A stretch of 64,000 nucleotides of DNA from Actinomycetes bacterium. Lineage in GTDB: Bacteria > Actinomycetota > Acidimicrobiia > Acidimicrobiales > Acidimicrobiaceae. A program made the translations under genes and the position numbers. The DNA is taken from the NCBI GenBank assembly GCA_021819725.1, contig JAKAQR010000012.1, positions 12,734 through 76,733 on the forward strand, in the 5' to 3' direction. Shown here piece after piece: positions 52,889-61,456 of the stretch. Under the pieces are notes generated by a model, which made no database searches, was not told where the DNA came from, and saw only the letters and a list, made by a program, of their open reading frames with translations. Position 1 is the first letter of the stretch, and every line of letters begins with the position of its first letter.

Positions 52889-53542
52889 GTGTTGTTGGGA
52901 GGCAAAATACCTGAGATCGTAAGGCTCAACCGCCAGCTCTACCTCGATGTAAACCACTTTGCTATCGCTACCCCATGGGCACATGGATTCATGGCCGGAT
53001 ACGCTCACCTGATCGGTATTGGTCTCCTCGCGCTCCTGCTTCTCGTAGCTTGGTGGCGTGCACGCTCACGTCCTAATCCAGAACGAAGTGTAGCGAGGGT
53101 GTTGTGGGCGGCAGGCGGCACCATCATCGCCGAAGGGATCTCGCACGACGTTTTGAAACCATTGATTGCCGAGCGGCGCCCCTACCTTACTCTCGCCCAT
53201 GTCGAGGTGCTCCTTACCCGCACGAATGGTTTCAGTTTTCCAAGTGGACACGCAACGATTGCTGGTGCAGTCATTGTGGGACTCTGGCTCAGCCGGGATC
53301 GGCTCATGACGTTGCTGGCGATCCTTGTTGGGGTATTCCTGGCCTTTGGCAGGGTCTATGTGGGGATGCACTACCCTGGCGATGTCGTGGCCGGACTCAT
53401 CTTTGGAGGTCTTCTTGTCTGGGTTTTGTCGCCGCTCGGCGTGTGGTTGCTGACCAAGATTACCAGAGTGATTCATAAATCCTCCATGACGAGCTGGCTC
53501 GTCGCGAGTTCCACCGGTGCCCATGTGCATGCGTCATCGTAA
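52889..53542 (+). CDS. PAP2-family membrane phosphatase
   Basis: A 217-residue polytopic enzyme with the three PAP2 catalytic motifs: KPLIAERRP (KxxxxxxRP), FPSGHAT (PSGH) and GRVYVGMHYPGDV (SRxxxxxHxxxD, with Gly for Ser). Members dephosphorylate phosphatidic acid or undecaprenyl pyrophosphate outside the membrane; the latter would serve the same lipid carrier used by MraY and MurG. The 3' end overlaps a small convergent gene by about 70 nt. Confidence 0.85.
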   Translation: MLLGGKIPEIVRLNRQLYLDVNHFAIATPWAHGFMAGYAHLIGIGLLALLLLVAWWRARSRPNPERSVARVLWAAGGTIIAEGISHDVLKPLIAERRPYLTLAHVEVLLTRTNGFSFPSGHATIAGAVIVGLWLSRDRLMTLLAILVGVFLAFGRVYVGMHYPGDVVAGLIFGGLLVWVLSPLGVWLLTKITRVIHKSSMTSWLVASSTGAHVHASS

Positions 53543-53679
53543 ATCTCGATCGTTACGTAGGGCCACAGGCGCGCCGATACCCTACGATTGACCGTTAGCA
53601 CCCAGTCGTTCGTGTCCAATCGGACCTGCGCAACCACGGTTGAGTAGGCGCAGTTGAACACTCGCAGTTGAGCGCTCAT
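53473..53679 (-). CDS. Small hypothetical protein
   Basis: A 68-residue product (MSAQLRVFNCAYSTVVAQVR...) rich in beta-branched residues, of no family known to me. AGGAAGGAT lies a few bases before the ATG at 53679, supporting translation. Its 3' end overlaps the end of the PAP2 gene on the other strand, so the coding claim is moderate. The frame continues upstream to 53727 without a good start. Confidence 0.5.
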   Translation of the reverse strand: MSAQLRVFNCAYSTVVAQVRLDTNDWVLTVNRRVSARLWPYVTIEIYDDACTWAPVELATSQLVMEDL

Positions 53680-53869
53680 ATCGCTATCCTTCCTCTTCGC
53701 AAGTACCGGACCACCCCCGGCCTCCACAGCAAAACTCGCCGATCGAAACCATCAGGTTCTCATCAGAGGTAGTGCCAGCTGTCGAGCTCTAAGCACATCT
53801 CGCACGCATTTGTATCCTTTTTCGTGGCTCATCCGTCTATAGAGCAAGAACTTCAAAAAGGAGAACATC

Positions 53870-54094
53870 ATGAAAAAGACCGTTGGAACCACAGACCGAA
53901 TCATTCGAATCGTAATCGCAGCCGCCGCTATCGTCCTTGCTTTCATTGTTGGGGCCAGTAGCGCCTGGGGGATCGTCCTCTTTATCGTGGCAGCTGTAAT
54001 GGTGGTCACGGGGTCGACGTCCTATTGCCCGCTTTATAGCATGGCTAAGATCAGCACCCGCGATGACGGCAAGAAGCACCACATCGGTCGATAG
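53870..54094 (+). CDS. YgaP-like DUF2892 membrane protein
   Basis: A 74-residue protein with the DUF2892 pattern: an N-terminal MKKTVGTTDRIIRIVIAA, two hydrophobic helices, and TGSTSYCPLYSMAKI with the conserved CPLY. The family is often fused or linked to rhodanese domains (as in YgaP), and a rhodanese gene lies 1.4 kb downstream. AAAAAGGAG is a good ribosome binding site. Confidence 0.82.
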   Translation: MKKTVGTTDRIIRIVIAAAAIVLAFIVGASSAWGIVLFIVAAVMVVTGSTSYCPLYSMAKISTRDDGKKHHIGR

Positions 54095-54162
54095 GCACTA
54101 TGTCCCGGGGCCGCTAGAGCGGAATGCACAGGAGTGTGTTGATCGGGCGTAGTCTTTGCTAG

Positions 54163-54978
54163 ATGGTTACACACGATGATCAGAAGGCTCCCGAACCAGA
54201 TTTTGGGAGCCTTCTCTCACTGGAGATCCAAGGTCTCTATCGTTATGCGTACTCGCTAATCGGTCGACCCGCAGAGGCCGAGGATGTCGTCGGCGAGACG
54301 CTGCTTCGAGCCCTGGAACGTCAAACCCAGTTCCACAACCAAACACCACTGCGGAGCTGGCTTCACCAGATTCTGAGGAATATCGCGATCGATCGCAGCC
54401 GGCACCAATCACACGAAAGCTTGGTTGAAGAGGTGGAGTCGACCTGGAGTGACGAGCGTTATCGAGTGGACGCCGAGATGATCCTAGAACGACTGGAGCT
54501 GAGAGGCGAACTACAGGAGGCTCTCTTTCATCTGCCTGTCAAATACCGAGAGGTTGTCGTACTTCACGATGCGGAGGGCTGGTCCACACCCGAAATCGCA
54601 ACCATGCTAGAGGTTGCACTACCCGCCATCAAACAACGACTCAGGCGCGGTCGCATGATGCTCGTGACAAGTCTCGCCAAAGGAGCAGAACGAAAAGTGG
54701 CAAATCGAAATGTGGTAATGCGTTGTGCGGATGCGCGTTACCAAGTATCTGATTACATCGACGGTGATCTCCCGGCAGAACAGGCCTCTCTCCTTGAGGC
54801 ACACCTCGCCTCCTGTGCTACCTGTCCAAGCCTGTACACGTCGTTGGTCGGCGTCACCGCATCACTTGGATCCTTGCGCGATCCCAACACCGTCGTCCCA
54901 TCCGATCTCGCCCAACGGATCACGATGAAGTTAGCCACCAAAGCTCGCGCTCCTGGCAAACCAGCAGCCCCTTCGTAG
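54163..54978 (+). CDS. ECF sigma factor fused to a C-terminal zinc-finger (zf-HC2) domain
   Basis: A 271-residue protein. Region 2 (about 20-90) includes GLYRYAYSLIGRPAEAEDVVGETLLRA, and region 4 (about 115-165) includes LPVKYREVVVLHDAEGWSTPEIATML. The last 80 residues resemble an anti-sigma zinc-binding domain: YIDGDLPAEQASLLEAHLASCATC contains the HxxxCxxC core. A sensor and its sigma factor thus seem to be one chain, as in CorE-type metal-responsive factors. The ATG at 54163 has no clear Shine-Dalgarno. Confidence 0.85.
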   Translation: MVTHDDQKAPEPDFGSLLSLEIQGLYRYAYSLIGRPAEAEDVVGETLLRALERQTQFHNQTPLRSWLHQILRNIAIDRSRHQSHESLVEEVESTWSDERYRVDAEMILERLELRGELQEALFHLPVKYREVVVLHDAEGWSTPEIATMLEVALPAIKQRLRRGRMMLVTSLAKGAERKVANRNVVMRCADARYQVSDYIDGDLPAEQASLLEAHLASCATCPSLYTSLVGVTASLGSLRDPNTVVPSDLAQRITMKLATKARAPGKPAAPS

Positions 54979-55443
54979 TCGGAACCTGCGAATCACCCCT
55001 GTGGTCCAGGCCATACGGTCTATCGCCAGCCTCAATGACAACCACTGCGCAACGGCCCCCACTTGGTTGCGGCGAACATCGTTACTCCGGCCATGTCACG
55101 GTGCTCGAGTCCACCCATGGCATCGCCCCTCTTTGTGTCAATGACCGCGGAGCGTTAGCGATCCCCGACACGAACCCGACAACCCCTATCCAGTCATCCA
55201 CACACCTTCTCAACCTCCAACCTATGGATAGCAACCCGCCGATGAGAAGATCCTGTCACGCGCACCCCGTCACGATATCAGATATGGATGTTCTTCTATC
55301 TCGAAATGCCGGAGACATCAAAGCCGCACAGAATTCCCGATATCGCCCATGAACTGGTCGCTTACAAATAATGGTCGGCCACTCCGCAACCAACGACCGG
55401 CACTCATCTCATCGCCAACACACTTCGGCCCGGTAGAATGAAT
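54979..55443. other. Intergenic region before the rhodanese gene
   Basis: About 465 nt. A plus-strand frame at 55035-55352 is open, but its product is low-complexity with no ribosome binding site, so I do not call it. Near the end, TAGAAT (55434-55439) is a possible -10 element just before the dyad at 55444, without a clear -35. Confidence 0.4.
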
Positions 55444-55459
55444 ATACCCCAATAGGTAT
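55444..55459 (+). promoter_or_regulatory. CsoR/CstR-like operator dyad
   Basis: ATACC-CCAATA-GGTAT is a perfect 5-bp inverted repeat around 6 bp, with the C-run of the left arm extended (ATACCCC). It resembles the ATACCC/GGGTAT operators of persulfide-sensing CstR and copper-sensing CsoR repressors. It overlaps the expected transcription start of the rhodanese gene, 23 nt before its start codon. No CsoR-type gene is in the window. Confidence 0.5.
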
Positions 55460-55482
55460 GAAACACACGAAGGAGGAGTCCC

Positions 55483-55809
55483 TTGGACCTCGAGATTCAA
55501 ATTCACGAATTCGAAGCTATCCACGGCGATGAGATGGAGATCATCGATGTCCGTGAGGAGTGGGAGTATGCGGCTGGCCACGTACCAGGAGCGGTCAATG
55601 TGCCACTCTCCACCCTGGCCGATAACCTTGATGCCATCCCAAATACTCGCCACTACGTCATCTGTGCCTCAGGCGGTAGAAGTCTACGGGCTGCAGAGGC
55701 CCTCCGGAGTGCTGGCTACGAGTCAGTTTCGGTAGCAGGAGGCACCATCGCTTGGATCAATCGCGGCAATGAGGTGGTCGTCGATGACGACGAGGAGCAG
55801 TCAGCTTAG
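55483..55809 (+). CDS. Rhodanese-domain sulfurtransferase
   Basis: A 108-residue single rhodanese domain that carries persulfide sulfur on a Cys. The catalytic loop is CASGGRS, and EIIDVREEWEYAAGHVPGAVNVP is the family N-terminal signature. The start is TTG at 55483 with GAAGGAGGAG just upstream. The loop length fits thiosulfate-type rhodaneses rather than Cdc25-type. The upstream CstR-like dyad suggests induction by sulfane sulfur. Confidence 0.9.
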   Translation: MDLEIQIHEFEAIHGDEMEIIDVREEWEYAAGHVPGAVNVPLSTLADNLDAIPNTRHYVICASGGRSLRAAEALRSAGYESVSVAGGTIAWINRGNEVVVDDDEEQSA

Positions 55810-55933
55810 GCCGCAAGCCGCGGGCTTCTGTCATCATTCCCCGCCTGGTTGGGGCAACAAAGAAAAGTTGCTCGTGACACCGATAAGCGATAGATTGGGT
55901 CTGTTAGCGATCAGTCGCATAATCAAGGGGGGA

Positions 55934-57901
55934 ATGATGACTTCAAACGAAAATCTGCCTGATCTACCGCCAATGGTGCGTGATAGCCAACTTGTTCCGC
56001 CGTCCCTCGCCCCTTCATCGCGGTTACCGGTCAAGACCGAGGCTGAGTTTTGGGATCTCTATCAGCGATCCCTTCGAGATCTCGGTGCCTACTGGCAGGA
56101 GGTCGCCAACAGCTTCGAGTGGATGGACGGTTGGCCATCTAGTGTCGCACTCGGTGGTGACTTTGCAACCGGATATCGTTTCTTCGATGGTGCCACGATG
56201 AATGTGAGCGTGAACTGTATCGACCGTCACGCTCGTGCCAATCCGATTAAAGTCGCGCTGTACTGGGTTGGTGAGGATGGGACCGAACGATCATGGACCT
56301 ACGAGGAACTGCTCGATACCACCGCCCGCTTTGCCCAAGCACTCACCGATCTCGGTGTCACCAAGGGTGATCGGGTCGCAATATACCTACCGAATCTGCT
56401 CGAAACCTTCGCCGCCGTCCATGCGTGCTTTCGAATCGGCGCCATCTACAACATCATCTTCTCCGGCTTCTCGGCAAGCGCACTCGCCGATCGTATCGTC
56501 GATACCTCAGCAAAGGTCGTCATCACCGCTGATGAGTCAATGCGGCGCGGCCGCCCCGTACCGCTGAAAGCCACCCTTGACAGTGTGCTCGATCGCCTCG
56601 AAAGCATCGAACATGTCGTCGTCGTACGCCGAACAGGTGCCAAGGTGACGATGCGAGCCGGCAAGGACCACTACTTCGACGAACTCCTCGCCGCGACTCC
56701 CAACCGTGCAGATCCCGTCGCAATCGAGGCGAACGAACCCGCCTTTATCATCTACACGAGTGGCACAACCGCCAAACCAAAGGGCCTCGTCCACACAGGG
56801 ACCGGCTTCCTGGTGGGAACGTACCATGACGTGCTCTGGTCCCTCGATCTTGGACCTGAGGATATCTATTGGTGCACGGCAGACACAGGCTGGCTCACCT
56901 TCCCGATCTTCGAACTCGTTGGTGGCCTCGCCCATGGAGCGACGATGGTGGCCTTTGAGGGAGCCCTCGACTACCCAACGCCAGACCGGGCCTATGAGCT
57001 GATTGAGAAACTTCATATTACCAAAATCTTCACCGCACCGACGTTCCTCCGGATGCTCGCTCGCAACGGCGAATCTCTCGCCAAAGCACATGATCTATCG
57101 AGCTTGAAGCTCATTGGCCTGGTCGGAGAGCCCCTCGACGCAAAGACGTGGAACTGGGTTCATGACAACGTTGGCGCCCCTGAGATCGAGATCAACAATA
57201 CCTATGGCCAATCGGAGACTGGGAGCGCTTGGACCTCCTCCGCCGTGGGCGTCACTCACTCCAAGCCAGGCTCCTGCGGTCTGGCCCTCCCTGGTCATGC
57301 CTTTGAGATTGTCGATGAATCCGGTGAACCGGTCGGTCCCGGTAAGGTCGGATATCTCCTGTTGACCCAGCCCTTTCCAACGATGTTTCGTACCATTTGG
57401 AACGACCCGGAACGCTATCGCGCCCAGTACTTCACCCGCTTTGGCGCTCACCGCTACGACACTGCTGACGCGGCTCTCGTCGATGGCGATGGGCACATCT
57501 GGGTCGTCGGGCGGGTTGATGGAGTGATCAATGTCGCTGGTCACCGCCTGTCGACTATGGAGATGGAAAGCGCTCTTCTCAGCGTGCCCGGTGTCGCCGA
57601 AGCTGCCGTCGTCGGTGTCGATGACGAGACAAAGGGACAGGTGCCGGTCGCCTTCGTCTCCCTATCCGCCTCCGCGACCGACATCACTGAGGACGTGCTC
57701 AAACAAAAGATCACCGACGAGATCGGGGCGATCGCACGACCACAAAGCGTCTACCTTCTCTCCACCATGCCCCGCACACGATCTGGAAAAATCGTTCGCC
57801 GTCTACTCAAAGAATTGGTCGTAGACGGTCACACCAGCGGCGATGTCACCGGGCTCGAGGACCCCGAGGTGCTGGCAAAACTTGAGGCGGAACTTCGCTA
57901 A
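55934..57901 (+). CDS. AMP-forming acetyl/propionyl-CoA synthetase family enzyme
   Basis: A 655-residue acyl-CoA synthetase that activates short carboxylates to acyl-CoA through an acyl-AMP. The core motifs are YTSGTTAKPKG (A3), NTYGQSETG (A5) and YDTADAA, with the acetylation-site Lys in RTRSGKIVRR. The length fits Acs/PrpE. The distinction between acetate and propionate is not readable. ATG at 55934 follows AAGGGGGG closely; ATG at 55937 is as likely. The Pat-type acetyltransferase at 11480 may target its C-terminal Lys. Confidence 0.9.
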   Translation: MMTSNENLPDLPPMVRDSQLVPPSLAPSSRLPVKTEAEFWDLYQRSLRDLGAYWQEVANSFEWMDGWPSSVALGGDFATGYRFFDGATMNVSVNCIDRHARANPIKVALYWVGEDGTERSWTYEELLDTTARFAQALTDLGVTKGDRVAIYLPNLLETFAAVHACFRIGAIYNIIFSGFSASALADRIVDTSAKVVITADESMRRGRPVPLKATLDSVLDRLESIEHVVVVRRTGAKVTMRAGKDHYFDELLAATPNRADPVAIEANEPAFIIYTSGTTAKPKGLVHTGTGFLVGTYHDVLWSLDLGPEDIYWCTADTGWLTFPIFELVGGLAHGATMVAFEGALDYPTPDRAYELIEKLHITKIFTAPTFLRMLARNGESLAKAHDLSSLKLIGLVGEPLDAKTWNWVHDNVGAPEIEINNTYGQSETGSAWTSSAVGVTHSKPGSCGLALPGHAFEIVDESGEPVGPGKVGYLLLTQPFPTMFRTIWNDPERYRAQYFTRFGAHRYDTADAALVDGDGHIWVVGRVDGVINVAGHRLSTMEMESALLSVPGVAEAAVVGVDDETKGQVPVAFVSLSASATDITEDVLKQKITDEIGAIARPQSVYLLSTMPRTRSGKIVRRLLKELVVDGHTSGDVTGLEDPEVLAKLEAELR

Positions 57902-58145
57902 CATCACCGCTCTCTTGGGGGCCCTAGGTCCGCTTCGGCCACACAGACAAGACGCCACGCGACCCGTTCGTATCGCATCCTGGCTGTGCCCTCGGCAAAG
58001 TTTGTGCCTACCTCTCCTATCAACTCTTGTCTGACCAGTTCGCTACAGCGCACCGGTCAGCCGATCATGCCACAGCACGGCCCAAAAGGAGCGAACCCCC
58101 ACACCCTCTACAGTCGAACCCATCGTCGCCTGATCATCCATACGT

Positions 58146-59015
58146 CTATGGAACCAGCGGTACATCAGGAGTGAGCGGCTCTTTTGTCTTGGTTTCATCG
58201 CCGGTGGCAACGATTGGGGTGAGACTCGCCAGCGGCAAGAGCGAAGCTGCCTTCTCCCCACTCAAGAAGGAACCGAGTTCGGCGATGGTGGTCATCAATG
58301 GAGCCGGGAAGATCACGGTTGAGTTCTTATCAGCGGCGATATCCACCAAGCTCTGCAGGTTACGCAGCTGGAGGGCGAGCGGGTGCGCCATCATGATGTC
58401 CGAGGCATCGCCGAGTGCCGCTGCCGCCATCGATTCTCCCTCAGCGTTGATGATCTTGGCTCGCTTCTCGCGTTCTGCCTCTGCCTGACGCGCCATAGCC
58501 CGCTTCATGCTGTCCGGGAGTTGAATATCCTTGAGTTCAACGAGAGTTACCTCGACACCCCAATCCAATGTCGCCACATCGAGAATCTGGCGAATATCCA
58601 AGTTGATACGATCTGTCTCTGAAAGCGTCTCGTCCAACGAGTGCTGTCCAACGACCTTACGCAGAGTCGTCTGGGCAATCTGATCAATCGCCACCGCGAC
58701 ATTTTCGATAGCAACAACCGACTTCACTGCATCACCAACGCGGAAGTAGGCGACTGCCGAGACATCAACGCTGACATTGTCGCGCGTAATGATTCCTTGC
58801 GACTGAATTGGCATCGTCACTATACGCAGCGACACATGACGGAGGTTGTCCACGATCGGTATGATCAGATGGAGACCTGGTTCACGAGTGCCCAGCAATC
58901 GACCAAGACGGAAGACCACACCCATCTCGTATTGTTTGACGATGCGCACAGAGAGCGCTAAGGCAAGCACGATCACGAGGACTATGACGATCAGAATAAC
59001 GACAAGTGTGCTCAT
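58146..59015 (-). CDS. Slipin/stomatin-like SPFH-domain protein
   Basis: A 289-residue protein with an N-terminal hydrophobic anchor ([19 protein letters not shown]), then an SPFH domain starting [31 protein letters not shown], and a helical coiled-coil region ([21 protein letters not shown]). Slipins form large membrane oligomers that scaffold proteases or domains. No NfeD partner gene is adjacent, which is unusual for prokaryotic slipins. Confidence 0.9.
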   Translation of the reverse strand: MSTLVVILIVIVLVIVLALALSVRIVKQYEMGVVFRLGRLLGTREPGLHLIIPIVDNLRHVSLRIVTMPIQSQGIITRDNVSVDVSAVAYFRVGDAVKSVVAIENVAVAIDQIAQTTLRKVVGQHSLDETLSETDRINLDIRQILDVATLDWGVEVTLVELKDIQLPDSMKRAMARQAEAEREKRAKIINAEGESMAAAALGDASDIMMAHPLALQLRNLQSLVDIAADKNSTVIFPAPLMTTIAELGSFLSGEKAASLLPLASLTPIVATGDETKTKEPLTPDVPLVP

Positions 59016-59245
59016 ATGCTGAGCATAGCCACATTCGTTGTCCGCCCACCGGCCAACCAGCTGTTACCGGTTCAACGCATTCACCGCCACACGCAGCGCT
59101 AGGGATTACAAGCCGCTCCCCATCGATCGACAGGCGACGATACCACGACCGGCTGGTCCCGGCGTGATGGACACGGAACCGTCGGCGACCTCAAGGCGCG
59201 AGCATAACCATCCTGTCGCGATCGCATCAGTGCGATGGCGTCATC

Positions 59246-59440
59246 ATGAGAACCACGCTTGCACTCGATGACAGCTTGATCGTTGATGCACAACGTCTCA
59301 ACGGTATCCCAGGGAAGAGCGCTCTTGTGCGCGAGGCTCTGCGTGCACTGATCGAGCGAGAGAGCGCCCGTGGTCTGGTAAGCCTCGGGGAGAGTGCACT
59401 TGGCTGCGATCGAGTGCATCGACGACGACGTCTCGGGTGA
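59246..59440 (+). CDS. vapB: VapB-family antitoxin
   Basis: A 64-residue antitoxin of the VapB (DUF2191) type. MRTTLALDDSLIVDAQRL is the ribbon-helix-helix DNA-binding part and ALVREALRALIERESARGL the later helices; a basic tail (VHRRRRLG) ends it. It should bind its own promoter and the PIN toxin VapC. The stop overlaps the GTG of vapC (GTGA), the usual coupling, but that vapC is broken. Confidence 0.85.
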   Translation: MRTTLALDDSLIVDAQRLNGIPGKSALVREALRALIERESARGLVSLGESALGCDRVHRRRRLG

Positions 59441-59680
59441 TTCTCTTCGACACGTCGATATCGAGGTGGATCACCTTCGTAACAGGGACCCTTGGGTGGA
59501 GAATCTCCTCGCAAGGAATCAGCTCTTGGGCTATCCTTTGGTCGCCGGTGAGATCACACGTAGCCGGGCCGCCAATCGTAGTGAGACCCTCACTCCGCTT
59601 GCCGACCCCACCCTCCTAACAACGCACGAAGCAACCTTTCAGGCAATCAGGCCAGCACGGCTTCTAGAGGAGCGATTGCG
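59437..59680 (+). pseudogene. vapC: Decayed vapC toxin gene (PIN domain), frameshifted and truncated
   Basis: The gene starts GTG overlapping vapB and reads MILFDTSI, the start of a VapC PIN domain with its first catalytic Asp. The frame then shifts near 59457-59466: another frame continues with VDHLRNRDPWVENLL, PLVAGEITRSRAANR (second acidic residue), TTHEATFQAI and RLLEERL. Homology stops near 59680, before the third and fourth acidic residues expected in the C-terminal part. The product cannot be an active RNase unless the reading is a sequencing error. Confidence 0.75.
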
Positions 59681-59727
59681 ACCAAGGAATTCTCGAGGAG
59701 GCCGGTCGAAGGTCGTGCACGGCGTGG

Positions 59728-60402
59728 TCACTCATCACCCTCATCGACGGGCAGGTCGACCTTGCTGGCAAGCAGGAAGAAGCCACCGGCGAGACCTAAC
59801 TGGTTAACCACTACCCTGACTATTCGCGTTCCTCGCGACAACACGACGGGAGTGTCAACAATCTGCATTGATCCGTAGGGGGTGATACGAGACTCTCGAA
59901 CCTCTAAGATCTCCCCTAAATCCTGACGAATAGACTCGAGCAGCGTTGCCAAAACGGGCTCGGGTAGCCCCCTCGCAAGCTGTGGATCGCTCAGCATATG
60001 ACATGTTTTGAACTCTCGGGTGAAGAAAGCATCGAGAAACGTTCGGGCAACCCCGCGAGCTGATGCAACGGGGAGACGGACCGCATGCTCTTCGGTGCTG
60101 GGCTCACGCTCCGCATCGGTAGCATAGCGCTCAAAGGCCGCCTGGCGTGAGGTTCCGAGCGCCGTGCCGATCGCCGCCCATGACTGGTGTTCTATACGAG
60201 CTCGTCGAACTAGCTTCGCGATCGCGTCGTCAGTGAGTAGACGAAGACTTCGTGCCGATGCAATCACGTCGAGTGTGTCCACCTCGGCCTCCCCACGAAG
60301 CCCAGCCAGCGTCACCTCCGCCGCCATTGCCAACCCCCCAACAAACAGCACATCATTCATCATCACATCACGATCGTTCGGATTGGCCTCGGAACTGTTC
60401 AT
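59728..60402 (-). CDS. Actinobacterial protein with HTH-like and DUF3887-like regions
   Basis: A 224-residue protein. Residues about 65-95 (RIEHQSWAAIGTALGTSRQAAFERYA) form a helix-turn-helix-like element common in actinobacterial proteins. The C-terminal 110 residues resemble a DUF3887/NTF2-like fold (ARTFLDAFFTREFKTCHMLSD...). No catalytic residues stand out. It may be a small-molecule-sensing regulator, but this is inference. Confidence 0.7.
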   Translation of the reverse strand: MNSSEANPNDRDVMMNDVLFVGGLAMAAEVTLAGLRGEAEVDTLDVIASARSLRLLTDDAIAKLVRRARIEHQSWAAIGTALGTSRQAAFERYATDAEREPSTEEHAVRLPVASARGVARTFLDAFFTREFKTCHMLSDPQLARGLPEPVLATLLESIRQDLGEILEVRESRITPYGSMQIVDTPVVLSRGTRIVRVVVNQLGLAGGFFLLASKVDLPVDEGDE

Positions 60403-60564
60403 CGGCCCGACGGTACAACGATTGCGTCCATTATTCCAAACATCATGATCGCCACCTCGTCAACTCCCTCGACACACCTTTGCATGACCCACACGTTTTC
60501 CCGTCACGACCTACGTTCGATGGCGATCAGCACACCTCATCTTCGGAGGGTTCCAGCGCTTCCG

Positions 60565-60924
60565 TCATTGCTTGACGGAGAGCCCTGCGTCAGAGAGTGC
60601 GCGCACCGTTGCTTGTGGGTCGTCGAGCCCCACCACCCACACATCGAACGGGCCCTCGACAAGCCGGACAAACAGACCCTTGTGCTGATGAGAATGGACC
60701 GCGGCGAGTATCCGTTCGTCGCTCGTAAAGCTCCCCACGGCCACGCGGCCAGGGATTCTCTCCCCAACACGAAGGCCATGGACAGACTGAATCGGCTCAT
60801 CCACCAGGCGGATCTCTTGCACGCTGGCAAGAGCAACCGATTGATCGCGATGGACCCCGAGAACGTGCTCCATCGTCGTGAAATGAAAGTGGAGCTTTCC
60901 ATCCTCGACCAACACCTCAGCCAT
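60565..60924 (-). CDS. Conserved actinobacterial PH-like domain protein
   Basis: A protein of about 119 residues beginning MAEVLVEDGKLHFHFTTMEHV, with VHGLRVGERIPGRVAVGSF and later VEGPFDVWVVGLDDPQATV. The pattern matches a small bacterial PH-like protein common in actinobacteria, of unknown function. ATG at 60924 is preferred over 60930. A probable promoter with a perfect -35 lies at 60968-60996. Confidence 0.7.
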   Translation of the reverse strand: MAEVLVEDGKLHFHFTTMEHVLGVHRDQSVALASVQEIRLVDEPIQSVHGLRVGERIPGRVAVGSFTSDERILAAVHSHQHKGLFVRLVEGPFDVWVVGLDDPQATVRALSDAGLSVKQ

Positions 60925-60967
60925 CACCAACCTCCTCTCTCACGCGCAATTGCGCAGATGCACGTCC

Positions 60968-60996
60968 AGCCTATCGAAGCATGAGGGTTGTGTCAA
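60968..60996 (-). promoter_or_regulatory. Probable promoter of the PH-like gene
   Basis: On the minus strand TTGACA (60996-60991) is followed after exactly 17 nt by TAGGCT (60973-60968). The -35 is perfect and the -10 weak. The -35 lies within the dyad at 60991-61008, so a regulator could act on it. Confidence 0.5.
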
Positions 60997-61008
60997 GTTA
61001 CCTTGACA
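60991..61008. promoter_or_regulatory. Dyad similar to a SoxR/MerR-type operator
   Basis: TGTCAAG-TTAC-CTTGACA is a perfect 7-bp inverted repeat. The inner TCAAGTTA-CTTGA resembles the core of SoxR boxes. It overlaps the -35 of the promoter for the gene at 60565-60924. MerR-type sites usually lie between -35 and -10, so the match may be fortuitous. No MerR-type gene is nearby. Confidence 0.35.
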
Positions 61009-61301
61009 GCGACTTCAATCTGTCGTTCGCACCGGCCACCAAGCCGCGACTCGACCAGATCTTCCTCGGAGTCCGCCTCAACCACCATTGCAGGAGAAGA
61101 TTTGACCGAGGGCACGCTCAGGCGGCTGAAACGCCCGAACGTCCAGGGAGACTCCAACTCACGGATCTCGATCCGCTCGCGCTCGGCGCAGAGGTTGGCG
61201 GATGTAGCGATCGCGGAGACCGTATGTGTAGGCGCTTTGGAACCTACCGCAACACCGAGTGCCATTGGAAGTGACAGAATAGTCGTCTTCCTTAGGGCCA
61301 T
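60993..61301 (-). CDS. Possible small gene, unrecognised
   Basis: A 102-codon frame with mostly G/C third positions, especially in its second half (VVEADSEEDLVESRLGGRC). It has no recognisable family and no clear ribosome binding site at its ATG. Its stop codon lies inside the dyad at 60991. It may be real or chance; overlapping frames on the other strand are no better. Confidence 0.25.
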   Translation of the reverse strand: MALRKTTILSLPMALGVAVGSKAPTHTVSAIATSANLCAERERIEIRELESPWTFGRFSRLSVPSVKSSPAMVVEADSEEDLVESRLGGRCERQIEVAVKVT

Positions 61302-61456
61302 CGGAGGGTATCCGTTGGCTCGCCAGCGCGGAATACTCGCTCGATCGCTCTAGGGTGTCACCTCCAGACCCATCCGCCAACTGGACTCTGATCAATTCGC
61401 ATAAACTCGATAAAGGTCATACGATCGTACGTCACTTCAGAGAGGGGTGCTCAAGC
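61302..61456. other. Upstream region of the oxidoreductase gene
   Basis: About 155 nt with no gene. It must contain the promoter of the plus-strand oxidoreductase/cyclodeaminase pair. No clear -35/-10 pair is visible. Confidence 0.4.

Noticed and set aside
55035..55352. A 105-codon plus-strand frame before the rhodanese gene
   Set aside because: No ribosome binding site, low-complexity Pro/Thr/His-rich product and no recognisable family.
60445..60984. A long plus-strand frame opposite the PH-like gene
   Set aside because: It is a shadow of the minus-strand gene: the minus product has conserved family sequence, the plus one does not.
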